DNA of 18,065 nucleotides, taken from Pyrinomonadaceae bacterium (GTDB lineage: Bacteria; Acidobacteriota; Blastocatellia; Pyrinomonadales; Pyrinomonadaceae). The position numbers and the translations under genes are program-made. Numbering within the stretch: position 1 is the first letter of the stretch; the number at the start of each line of letters is the position of its first letter. The stretch lies in NCBI GenBank assembly GCA_018060305.1, contig JAGOWF010000015.1:1-18065 (forward strand). The letters are read 5' to 3'. The notes beneath the pieces are model-generated. The model ran no database searches and had not been told where the DNA came from. It worked only from the letters and a program-made list of their open reading frames with translations. Below, piece by piece: positions 6,954-12,787 of the stretch.

Positions 6954-8339
6954 TCATAGCCGAGCCTGTAAATATTCTTTCAGCCCATCGATACCAACAC
7001 GCTCCTGTTCCCATGTATCGCGGTCGCGGACGGTGACGGCGTTGTCGGCTAGGGATTCGTGATCTACGGTTACGCAGAACGGTGTGCCGATCTCGTCCTG
7101 GCGGGCGTAGAGTTTGCCGATGCCGCCGGTGTCGTCGTAAACGGCACGCATGGAGGGCTGGAGGTCGTGTTTGAGTTTCTTAGCGAACGTCACGATCTCG
7201 TCGTTGTTCTTTGCGAGCGGCAGCACGGCGACCTTGATGGGGGCCATTTCGGGTGTGAGTTTTAGGATGACGCGCGTCTCGCCTTTGTCGTTGGTCTTCT
7301 CGGTGTAGGCGTCCATCATCACGGCGAGCAGCGTGCGGTTCACGCCGATCGACGGCTCGATGCAGTAGGGATATAAACGCTCGTTCGTCTGCGGGTCAAA
7401 ATACGAGAGGTCCTCGGTCGTGTCGGGATTGATGCGTTTCCCGTCTGCGTCCTCCGGTTTTTTCGAGTGGACGCGAAGATCGTAGTCGGTCCTGTTGGCG
7501 ATGCCGAGCAACTCGTCAAACTGCTTGTCCTCGTCCTCTCGCTCAGGAAAGAAACGATAAAGAAAATCGACCGTGCGGTCTGAGTAGTGAGCGAGTTCGT
7601 CGGCCGACTGTTCGTAGTGCGTGATGTTCGCGGCCGATATCCCGAGCGAGCCGAGCCATTCGTCGTAAGCGTCGATCCACTCCTGATGAATTCGCGGCGC
7701 ATCTTCAGGTCGACAAAAATACTCGATCTCCATCTGTTCGAACTCGCGCGTGCGGAAAATAAAATTGCCCGGCGTAACCTCGTTGCGAAATGCCTTGCCG
7801 ATCTGCGCGATACCGAACGGCAGCTTTCGCCGCGAAGTGTCGAGCACATTCTTAAAATTGACAAATATGCCCTGCGCCGTCTCGGGCCGGAGATAGGCTA
7901 GTGCCATCGGGTCGTCATCAGCCGAGGCCGCACCGACGGTCGTCCTGAACATCAGGTTGAACGCCCGCGACTCGGTCAGGTTTGTTAAACCGCAATTCGA
8001 GCACACGAACTTACCATCAGCGTCCTTTTCGAGCTTGTCCTCACGCAAACGAGTCTTGCAGTCGCGGCAATCGACCAGCGGATCGCTGAACGTATCCTCG
8101 TGGCCGCTGTATTTCCATACCAAGCGGTTCTGTATGATCGACGAATCGACGCCCTCTATATCGTCGCGTTCGTAAACAGCCCACCGCCACCAGCTTTGCT
8201 TGATGTTGTTCGCCAACTCGACGCCCAGCGGCCCGTAATCCCACGACGAGCCGAGTCCGCCGTAGATGTCGGATGCGGGGTAAACAAACCCGCGGCGCTT
8301 TGCAAGTGAGACGATGGTTTCGATGTTTGGTGCACTCAT
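6954..8339 (-). CDS. glyS: Glycyl-tRNA synthetase, single-chain class II type
   Basis: Attaches glycine to tRNA-Gly in the cytoplasm. This is the dimeric archaeal/eukaryotic/Gram-positive type (461 residues), not the two-subunit GlyQ/GlyS form; the symbol glyQS is also used. Visible parts are the N-terminal motif 1 region (RRGFVYPASDIYGGLGSSWD), a zinc-binding insert with C91-x2-C94 and C113-x2-C116, motif 2 (GKAFRNEVTPGNFIFRTREF, about 181-200), motif 3 with EPSIGVNRTLLAVMMDAY, and the anticodon-binding C-terminal domain ending with DHESLADNAVTVRDRDTWEQ and the last residues LKEYLQARL. Length and motifs indicate a functional enzyme. The last about 28 codons are in the 84-bp repeat shared with 6143-6226, so the present C-terminus may have been supplied by the inserted module. 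Confidence 0.96.
   Translation of the reverse strand: MSAPNIETIVSLAKRRGFVYPASDIYGGLGSSWDYGPLGVELANNIKQSWWRWAVYERDDIEGVDSSIIQNRLVWKYSGHEDTFSDPLVDCRDCKTRLREDKLEKDADGKFVCSNCGLTNLTESRAFNLMFRTTVGAASADDDPMALAYLRPETAQGIFVNFKNVLDTSRRKLPFGIAQIGKAFRNEVTPGNFIFRTREFEQMEIEYFCRPEDAPRIHQEWIDAYDEWLGSLGISAANITHYEQSADELAHYSDRTVDFLYRFFPEREDEDKQFDELLGIANRTDYDLRVHSKKPEDADGKRINPDTTEDLSYFDPQTNERLYPYCIEPSIGVNRTLLAVMMDAYTEKTNDKGETRVILKLTPEMAPIKVAVLPLAKNNDEIVTFAKKLKHDLQPSMRAVYDDTGGIGKLYARQDEIGTPFCVTVDHESLADNAVTVRDRDTWEQERVGIDGLKEYLQARL
6997..7080. repeat. Direct repeat, right copy, inside glyS (pairs with 6143-6226)
   Basis: This copy lies within the C-terminal coding part of the intact glyS. It matches 6143-6226 without gaps, with about 90% identity by eye. 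Beyond 7080 (towards the glyS start) the two sequences no longer align. Below 6997 they remain related only at the protein level. Confidence 0.88.
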
Positions 8340-8365
8340 ACTGATCGAGGGGGACAGAAATACTG

Positions 8366-8395
8366 ATTCTACAAGACCGCCTTACCCGCTCACAA
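8366..8395 (-). promoter_or_regulatory. Possible sigma-70 promoter for glyS
   Basis: On the minus strand, TTGTGA (8395-8390) and TAGAAT (8371-8366) are separated by 18 bases. Initiation would be near 8359, leaving a leader of about 20 bases before the glyS ATG at 8339. The call rests on motif match and position only. Confidence 0.4.
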
Positions 8396-8424
8396 ACGGA
8401 TTGACCGAACAGAAGCAATAAATG

Positions 8425-8441
8425 CTTGAGTCTGACTCAAG
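8425..8441. promoter_or_regulatory. Perfect 7-bp inverted repeat, possible operator
   Basis: The sequence cttgagt-ctg-actcaag is a perfect palindrome with a 3-base centre. It lies between the divergent glyS and the small gene pair, 19 bases before the pair's first start codon. It overlaps a possible -35 element (TTGAGT, 8426-8431), followed after 17 bases by CATTAT (8449-8454). Such placement suits a repressor site that controls the pair. No T-run follows, so it is not a terminator. Confidence 0.45.
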
Positions 8442-8460
8442 AAAGGCTCATTATTGAGGA

Positions 8461-8700
8461 GTGGACGACTTTGAGATCTTGGGCCCGATCGAGAATATTG
8501 AGATCATAGCCGTCGAAGGCCGTATCCGCGACATCGAATGGTTAAGAAAGACTTATGGCACCGGTCGTTGGCGAAAATTGAAGGGATTTGCTCGAATCCG
8601 ATTTCTGGACGATGGAGAAGAATTCGATGCCGAGCTACATTGGTATGAGGCTCACGGGCTTGGAAAGGTCGAAGTGAAGATCAAAGAACTATTCGATTGA
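8461..8700 (+). CDS. Small conserved protein of unknown function, first gene of a pair
   Basis: A 79-residue soluble protein; function not recognised. The pattern TYGTGRWRKLKGFARIRF ... ELHWYEAHGLGKVEVKIKEL resembles small uncharacterised bacterial proteins I recall that carry a GKGRWRKLKG and HWYEAHGIG signature; no function is known to me. The strongly conserved-looking R-W-R-K and H-W-Y-E-A-H clusters could be catalytic or RNA-binding, and the size fits a toxin-like protein, but that is inference. The GTG start at 8461 is the first possible start after an in-frame TGA at 8455. The purine-rich gagga at 8456-8460 directly abuts it and is too close to act as a normal ribosome site, so the start may be leaderless or slightly different. 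The next gene begins 3 bases after the stop, indicating a two-gene operon. Base composition (about 48-52% GC in the lines counted) is lower than in glyS and rimO. Confidence 0.72.
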   Translation: MDDFEILGPIENIEIIAVEGRIRDIEWLRKTYGTGRWRKLKGFARIRFLDDGEEFDAELHWYEAHGLGKVEVKIKELFD

Positions 8701-8703
8701 ATT

Positions 8704-8916
8704 ATGAAGTTCGCAATATGCATTAAGAACGACGGTTATCCCGCATCTCTCCAACTGTGGAAGGTTTACCGCGTGCTTCCGGATGAAAAAGGGGCACGTC
8801 ACAACATGCTTCGTATCGTCGACGAGTCGGGTGAGGACTATCTCTTCTCAGCTAGCTATTTCGTTCCCGTCGAGCTTCCGAGCGTCGCCGAATCTGCACT
8901 GCTCGCAGCCGCCTAA
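8704..8916 (+). CDS. Small conserved protein of unknown function, second gene of a pair
   Basis: A 70-residue acidic protein with no recognised domain. It reads MKFAICIKNDGYPASLQLWK, then YRVLPDEKGARHNMLRIVDE, then SGEDYLFSASYFVPVELPS. The short beta-rich layout, with a V-D-E-S-G-E-D-Y-L-F motif near residues 38-48, resembles small conserved hypothetical proteins I recall next to HWYEAHG-type proteins; the pairing is from memory and unchecked. It starts 3 bases after the upstream stop with no separate Shine-Dalgarno, so translation is probably coupled. Its stop (TAA at 8914-8916) overlaps the stop of the convergent rimO by 4 bases. If the upstream protein is a toxin this would be its antidote, but nothing in the sequence proves that. 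Confidence 0.75.
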   Translation: MKFAICIKNDGYPASLQLWKVYRVLPDEKGARHNMLRIVDESGEDYLFSASYFVPVELPSVAESALLAAA

Positions 8917-10262
8917 ACGATCGCTCCGACCAAGTCGTAATCGTGGGCCTCCGTGATGCGGACGTTGTAGATCTCGCCGGGCTGCGGGTCGAGATCGTCG
9001 GGCATATCGTTGATGAGAATATAGCCGTCGATCTCCTGTGTTTGGCCTTCGAGACGGCCCTGGAACAGTAGGTCCGATTCCTGCGACAGGCCCTCGAACA
9101 TCACTTTATACGTCTCGCCGACCTTGGCCTTGTTGCTTTGCTTGCTGATCTTCGCCTGCTCTTTCATCAAGCGGTTGCGGCGCTGGGCCGCGACTTTCGG
9201 ATCGACCTTGTTCGGTAAGTCATACGCGGGCGTTCCTTCTTCATCCGAATAGGTGAACACGCCGACATTGTCGAAACCGCAGTTTTTGACAAACGCGATG
9301 AGTTCTTCAAAATCCTCGTCTGTTTCGCCCGGAAAGCCAGTAATGAATGTCGTCCGGATCGCAATGCCCGCGACCGCGTCACGAACGCGCTGTATGAGCC
9401 GCTCGAGCGAGTCGCGCGTGCCGCCGCGTTTCATTAGCTTTAGGATGTTTCGCGATGCATGCTGCAGCGGCATGTCTAGATACTTAACGGCCTTCGGCGT
9501 CTCGGCGATGGCCGACAAGAAGGCGTCCGAAATGTGCGTCGGATACGCATACATCACGCGGACCCATTCGAGGTCGTCGATCTCACCCAAGGCACGAATC
9601 AGAGCGGCAAGAGCATCCACCTCGCCGAGGTCTTCGCCGTATCGTGATGAATCCTGAGCAATAAGAACAACTTCTTTGACGCCTTGTTTTGCCAGCATTC
9701 GCGCCTCTTCGACGATCGAGCCAAAACGCCGCGACCTAAAAGAGCCGCGCATCGACGGTATCGAACAGAACGCGCACGGCCGGTCGCAGCCCTCGGCTAT
9801 CTTGATGAAGGCTGTGTGGGATTGCGTCGCCCGCATTCGAGGGGTGTATTCGTCATAGAGATATGTTGCGGTCTTGTTGCCGATCGGCGTAATTGTAAGC
9901 TGTCGCACGTCAAACTTATCGTCCGCAGCTTTCAGTATCTCACCGACCTGCGACGTGCCGATAAATGCATCGACCTCGGGGAGTTCCTTTATCAGGTCGT
10001 CGCGATAACGCTCGACCAGGCAGCCCGCAACGATCACGCGGCCGGCAGATCCTTCAGATTTCCATCGCGTCGCTTCAAGGATTGCGTCGATCGACTCCTG
10101 CTTGGCCGATTCGATAAAGCCGCACGTGTTCACGACAACCGTATCGGCGTCGGCCGCGTCGTTCGTTATTTCATAGCCGGCCTCGGCGAGCTGGCCCATC
10201 ATTACCTCGCTGTCCACGAGGTTCTTAGGGCATCCAAGGCTGACAAATCCTACTTTCTTCAT
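8913..10262 (-). CDS. rimO: Ribosomal protein S12 methylthiotransferase RimO
   Basis: Radical-SAM enzyme that methylthiolates the conserved aspartate of ribosomal protein S12. The 449-residue protein has the three MTTase-family domains. The N-terminal domain begins MKKVGFVSLGCPKNLVDSEV, with auxiliary-cluster cysteines C11, C47 (NTCGFIESAKQESID) and C81. The radical-SAM core has C159-x3-C163-x2-C166 (AEGCDRPCAFCSIPSMRG). A C-terminal TRAM domain (from about 375: VGETYKVMFEG ... NVRITEAHDYDLVGAIV) ends the protein. The GCPKNLVDSE and SIPSMRGSFRSR motifs separate RimO from the tRNA enzyme MiaB. The frame extends upstream to 10388, but the ATG at 10262 fits the family start exactly, and the extension would run through the terminator hairpin at 10303-10326. 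The gene is convergent with the small pair. Confidence 0.95.
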   Translation of the reverse strand: MKKVGFVSLGCPKNLVDSEVMMGQLAEAGYEITNDAADADTVVVNTCGFIESAKQESIDAILEATRWKSEGSAGRVIVAGCLVERYRDDLIKELPEVDAFIGTSQVGEILKAADDKFDVRQLTITPIGNKTATYLYDEYTPRMRATQSHTAFIKIAEGCDRPCAFCSIPSMRGSFRSRRFGSIVEEARMLAKQGVKEVVLIAQDSSRYGEDLGEVDALAALIRALGEIDDLEWVRVMYAYPTHISDAFLSAIAETPKAVKYLDMPLQHASRNILKLMKRGGTRDSLERLIQRVRDAVAGIAIRTTFITGFPGETDEDFEELIAFVKNCGFDNVGVFTYSDEEGTPAYDLPNKVDPKVAAQRRNRLMKEQAKISKQSNKAKVGETYKVMFEGLSQESDLLFQGRLEGQTQEIDGYILINDMPDDLDPQPGEIYNVRITEAHDYDLVGAIV

Positions 10263-10296
10263 TCCAAACCGCAAACTTATATTGTAACAAGCTAAC

Positions 10297-10326
10297 AACA
10301 AAAAGGCCGCCTCTGACGGCGGCCTT
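10297..10326 (-). terminator. Intrinsic terminator of the pilin operon
   Basis: A 9-bp perfect stem (aaggccgcc at 10303-10311 with ggcggcctt at 10318-10326) with loop tctgac. On the minus strand it is followed by a T-rich run (TTTTTGTTGTT including the stem end). It lies 25 bases after the stop of the 10351-11985 gene and upstream of rimO, so it separates the two minus-strand units. Confidence 0.85.
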
Positions 10327-10350
10327 GAGCGAAACGGTTTTGATGCGGCG

Positions 10351-11985
10351 TCATGGCATATTGATGTCCAGTCTCGTTGCCGAGGCATACGCGGCGGCCT
10401 TACCGTCCTTCGTTAACAGGTTGACTTGGCTGCAGTTAAACTCTTTGCACGAGGCAAAGATCTTCTGCACATATTCCTGGCGTTTTTCCTTTGGCAGCGC
10501 ATCCCACGATGGCTTTAGCATGCCGTAGAAAACGTCCTGACTGACTTTGGCCGTTTTTAGATGCTCGTCGAGAAACGTTCCTTCGACCGTGATCGGACTA
10601 ACACCTGCGTTGGAAATGGCCTCCTCGGAGTAGTTCGACCAAAGCCAAATACCGACGGATGCTGCAACCAGCAGTATGCAGATCACCAACAGCGTCCGAT
10701 TGATCGACCGAACCTGATTGACGGCCTTTTGGACGAGGCCATTCGGGGACCGGCGCGCTTCTGTCGCGGCATGAACAGGTTCCGATCGAGGCGTTTCGTC
10801 GGCCTCGAATGCGATCGGTTCCGTCACTGCGGCCTCCTGCACCGGTAGATGCACGGCCGGATTTCTTAGGAGGTCAACGAGATCAAGCGTCCGGGCGGCA
10901 GCGTCTGAGACGGCTTCTTGTTGCAGTTCGGCGTATTTCGAATGGAGACTCTCGTCGTCCATCTTTCGCCGCTCGCGTTCGAGCAGTTCGACGTAGGCAT
11001 TCCCGACACGGACATTACACTCGATCGCGGCCACGACGACGTTAGGGGCAAAGAACATCTCGTTAATGCTCTCTTTGAACAACCGCAGCCGGCCAAAGAA
11101 ATCATTCGTGATCAATTGGTCAAATGCGCTTGCGTTCTCGGCCTCGGTGGCGAGGTCCTCAAAACTCAATGCTGTCAGCAACAGGTCCGACTCTTCGTCG
11201 CCGGCCTCGTAAAGCGGCACACTTGACCATTCACCATAGAGAGTGTTGACGTGCTTCAGGGCATCATCTCGGCTAAAGAGACATGTCCGTTTTGGGCCGT
11301 CCAAGGGACGCGAAAAGAGCTTTGTGATAATAAAGTCGAACTTTGCCCGGACTGGTTCAGAAAACGGCAGATTACGATAGAATCGGGCGAGCCCCAACAT
11401 CGCTTGAGAACTCAGTGACGGGCGAGAATTCTCACAGCACAGGCGAAAACTTGCCACGGGTATGTCACGGTCCCGCTCGGCCAAGGCACTGCACCATGCC
11501 TCGGTCTCATGCAGCAGGTTAAACTCGGCCGTCTTATGTTCATCAGATTCGACGTTCTCACCGACGTTAAGAAATGCGTTTAGCGCCTTCTTAGCCGTAA
11601 AATCGTCATACGTTTTCGGAACGATCCTGAGATATTCGCGCTCGACGCCGGTTAGAACATGCTCCACCATCTGGAGGCACGAAACCTCGGCGATCGCGCG
11701 TTTCTGAAAGAACTGAGGCCCCTTCTTGACCTTGATCGGCTCCTCCTGGACGTTCGCCGGAGCTGGCTCGGACGCGGCTTCCTGAACATCTGACAGTTCG
11801 ACCGCATCGATGTCGCTGTTGTCCTCACGTGATTCGGTGGGCGGCGCCTCTTCCGGCTTGTTTGGTTCATCCGTCCGATCCAGATGGGCCGTATCCGTCC
11901 CATTTTGAAGATGGTCATCGATGACCGTATCTTCGAGCAGGTTCTCCTGCTTAAGTTCGACTACGAGTTCTTCGAATACATTCAT
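10351..11985 (-). CDS. Unknown protein with one C-terminal membrane helix, downstream of a pilin
   Basis: A 544-residue protein that I do not recognise. The N-terminal about 95 residues are acidic and low-complexity (many D, E, P). Next comes a helix-rich region of about 250 residues (about 95-355) with several cysteines and leucine/phenylalanine-rich helices. A short proline/acid linker follows. One clear membrane segment at about 432-449 (LLVICILLVAASVGIWLW) is preceded by basic residues, and the last about 90 residues contain CKEFNC and end in DINMP. The charge bias (basic R-S-I-N-R before the helix) predicts a large cytoplasmic part and a small periplasmic C-terminal domain. It begins 52 bases after the pilin stop and ends before a strong terminator, so it is the second gene of the pilin transcript. 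ATG at 11985 is preferred; a GTG at 11994 is in frame. A role in pilus biology is inferred only from context. Confidence 0.75.
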   Translation of the reverse strand: MNVFEELVVELKQENLLEDTVIDDHLQNGTDTAHLDRTDEPNKPEEAPPTESREDNSDIDAVELSDVQEAASEPAPANVQEEPIKVKKGPQFFQKRAIAEVSCLQMVEHVLTGVEREYLRIVPKTYDDFTAKKALNAFLNVGENVESDEHKTAEFNLLHETEAWCSALAERDRDIPVASFRLCCENSRPSLSSQAMLGLARFYRNLPFSEPVRAKFDFIITKLFSRPLDGPKRTCLFSRDDALKHVNTLYGEWSSVPLYEAGDEESDLLLTALSFEDLATEAENASAFDQLITNDFFGRLRLFKESINEMFFAPNVVVAAIECNVRVGNAYVELLERERRKMDDESLHSKYAELQQEAVSDAAARTLDLVDLLRNPAVHLPVQEAAVTEPIAFEADETPRSEPVHAATEARRSPNGLVQKAVNQVRSINRTLLVICILLVAASVGIWLWSNYSEEAISNAGVSPITVEGTFLDEHLKTAKVSQDVFYGMLKPSWDALPKEKRQEYVQKIFASCKEFNCSQVNLLTKDGKAAAYASATRLDINMP

Positions 11986-12037
11986 TGTGGGCACTCATTC
12001 GGGGCGGGATCGGGCGAATTGGGAGACGAACAAAACA

Positions 12038-12460
12038 CTAGGGAAGGATCTGACGGATCTCGCCCGTCTGAGTCAATTGATAGACGTAAACAACGCCTTC
12101 ACCGGCGACGTTTCGGGTCGCCGTAACGGTGTAGCCATTTCGCAGTTCGGCATCCGTCGGGGCGGCCGGCGTCATCGATATCACAAATTTGCCGCGAGTT
12201 ACCTCGTTACCTGAATTGGTCCCGATGCTGCTCGAGAGAAGGTTGTTGATCTCGGTAATACGGCCAAACCGGCTGTTCTGGGTGAAGAAGTTTACCTGCG
12301 TCGATGCGATAGTCCTCATCGTGGCAAATGTATTACCGTTCTCCGACGCCCTAAGGGCCTTCTGTAGATGCGGGATGGCAAGGGACGCAATGATGCCGAT
12401 CACGGCACATACGGTAAGTAGTTCAACCACCGAAAATCCCTGCTCTTTCTTTCTACTCAT
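12038..12460 (-). CDS. Type IV pilin-like protein (prepilin with N-methylation motif)
   Basis: A 140-residue prepilin. The leader MSRKKEQG is short and basic and ends in glycine, followed by F+1 and E+5 (FSVVELLTVCAVIGIIASLA), exactly the prepilin peptidase recognition and the hydrophobic N-terminal helix of type IV pilins and type II pseudopilins. The globular part (about 35-140) holds a segment typical of PilA-like proteins in this group (MRTIASTQVNFF) and a beta-rich end with YTVTATRNVAGEG and VYVYQLTQTGEIRQ. There is no C-terminal cysteine pair. The start ATG at 12460 has a good gaggt six bases upstream; the longer open frame to 12667 has no leader features. A sigma-54 promoter lies about 160 bases upstream. 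It could be the main pilin or a minor pilin/pseudopilin; assembly genes are not in the window. Confidence 0.9.
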   Translation of the reverse strand: MSRKKEQGFSVVELLTVCAVIGIIASLAIPHLQKALRASENGNTFATMRTIASTQVNFFTQNSRFGRITEINNLLSSSIGTNSGNEVTRGKFVISMTPAAPTDAELRNGYTVTATRNVAGEGVVYVYQLTQTGEIRQILP

Positions 12461-12491
12461 CGGAATACCTCGCTCGCGAAAACATAGAGAA

Positions 12492-12508
12492 GTGACGCAT
12501 TTTGTCAC
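12492..12508. repeat. Inverted repeat in the pilin leader
   Basis: gtgac and gtcac arms of 5 bp around a 7-base centre. It sits about 32 bases upstream of the pilin ATG, within the predicted leader of the transcript. It could be a small RNA hairpin or a protein site. The arms are short, so chance is possible. Confidence 0.3.
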
Positions 12509-12621
12509 GTCGATCTTGACAACTTTCGGCATGCTGGCGGCGGTCGATTGCCGCAAATGTGGCATTTTGCTGGATAAAGTGGCTCTTTCCGGCTGATCTG
12601 CCATTGCCGCGATCATTGTTG

Positions 12622-12637
12622 TGCAAGGACTATGCCA
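12622..12637 (-). promoter_or_regulatory. Sigma-54 (RpoN) promoter upstream of the pilin gene
   Basis: Read on the minus strand, TGGCATAGTCCTTGCA matches the full sigma-54 consensus TGGCAYRNNNNTTGCW at every defined position, with the -24 GG and -12 GC correctly spaced. It points towards the pilin gene, with initiation near 12611 and a leader of about 150 nt. Pilin genes are known sigma-54 targets in several bacteria, often with a PilR-type activator. Confidence 0.75.
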
Positions 12638-12638
12638 G

Positions 12639-12658
12639 ATAGATTGGGATAGATTGGG
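12639..12658. repeat. Tandem 10-bp direct repeat behind the sigma-54 promoter
   Basis: Two perfect head-to-tail copies of atagattggg (12639-12648, 12649-12658). They begin one base upstream of the -24 element of the sigma-54 promoter. A 10-bp period places both copies on the same helix face. They could bind an accessory protein, although they are closer than usual for an RpoN enhancer site. Confidence 0.5.
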
Positions 12659-12701
12659 CCGATTCACAGGCAGACTTTGCCCGGCGGAAAGATAGGCGTG
12701 T

Positions 12702-12729
12702 TTGTTTTTCTGTGGAATTTTATTACACT
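12702..12729 (+). promoter_or_regulatory. Possible sigma-70 promoter for speA
   Basis: TTGTTT (12702-12707) and TACACT (12724-12729) with a 16-base spacer, in an AT-rich stretch 59 bases before the speA start. A weak match, supported mainly by location. Confidence 0.3.
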
Positions 12730-12787
12730 ACAAACTTTGCCTTAGGAATGCCCGTGTGAGCATTTTGGCCGGAGATAGACAACCGAT

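Larger units (their letters stand above)
12461..12787. other. 327-bp divergent intergenic region between pilin and speA
   Basis: It contains the sigma-54 promoter match (12622-12637), a tandem decamer directly behind it (12639-12658), an inverted repeat gtgac-N7-gtcac (12492-12508) that would lie in the pilin mRNA leader, and a possible sigma-70 promoter for speA near 12702-12729. The predicted pilin leader is about 150 nt. I compared it by eye with c-di-GMP riboswitch (GEMM) features and did not find a match. No small gene with a convincing start and ribosome site is seen. Confidence 0.6.

Noticed and set aside
8425..8441. The palindrome as an intrinsic terminator or CRISPR-like repeat
   Set aside because: A single copy with no T-run and AT-rich arms; an operator reading fits its place better.
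12461..12611. c-di-GMP (GEMM) riboswitch in the pilin leader
   Set aside because: Considered because such switches precede pilin genes in some bacteria, but the conserved blocks and tetraloop-receptor pattern were not found by eye.
12461..12667. N-terminal extension of the pilin to 12667
   Set aside because: The prepilin leader must begin at the ATG at 12460; the extension covers the sigma-54 promoter and leader region.
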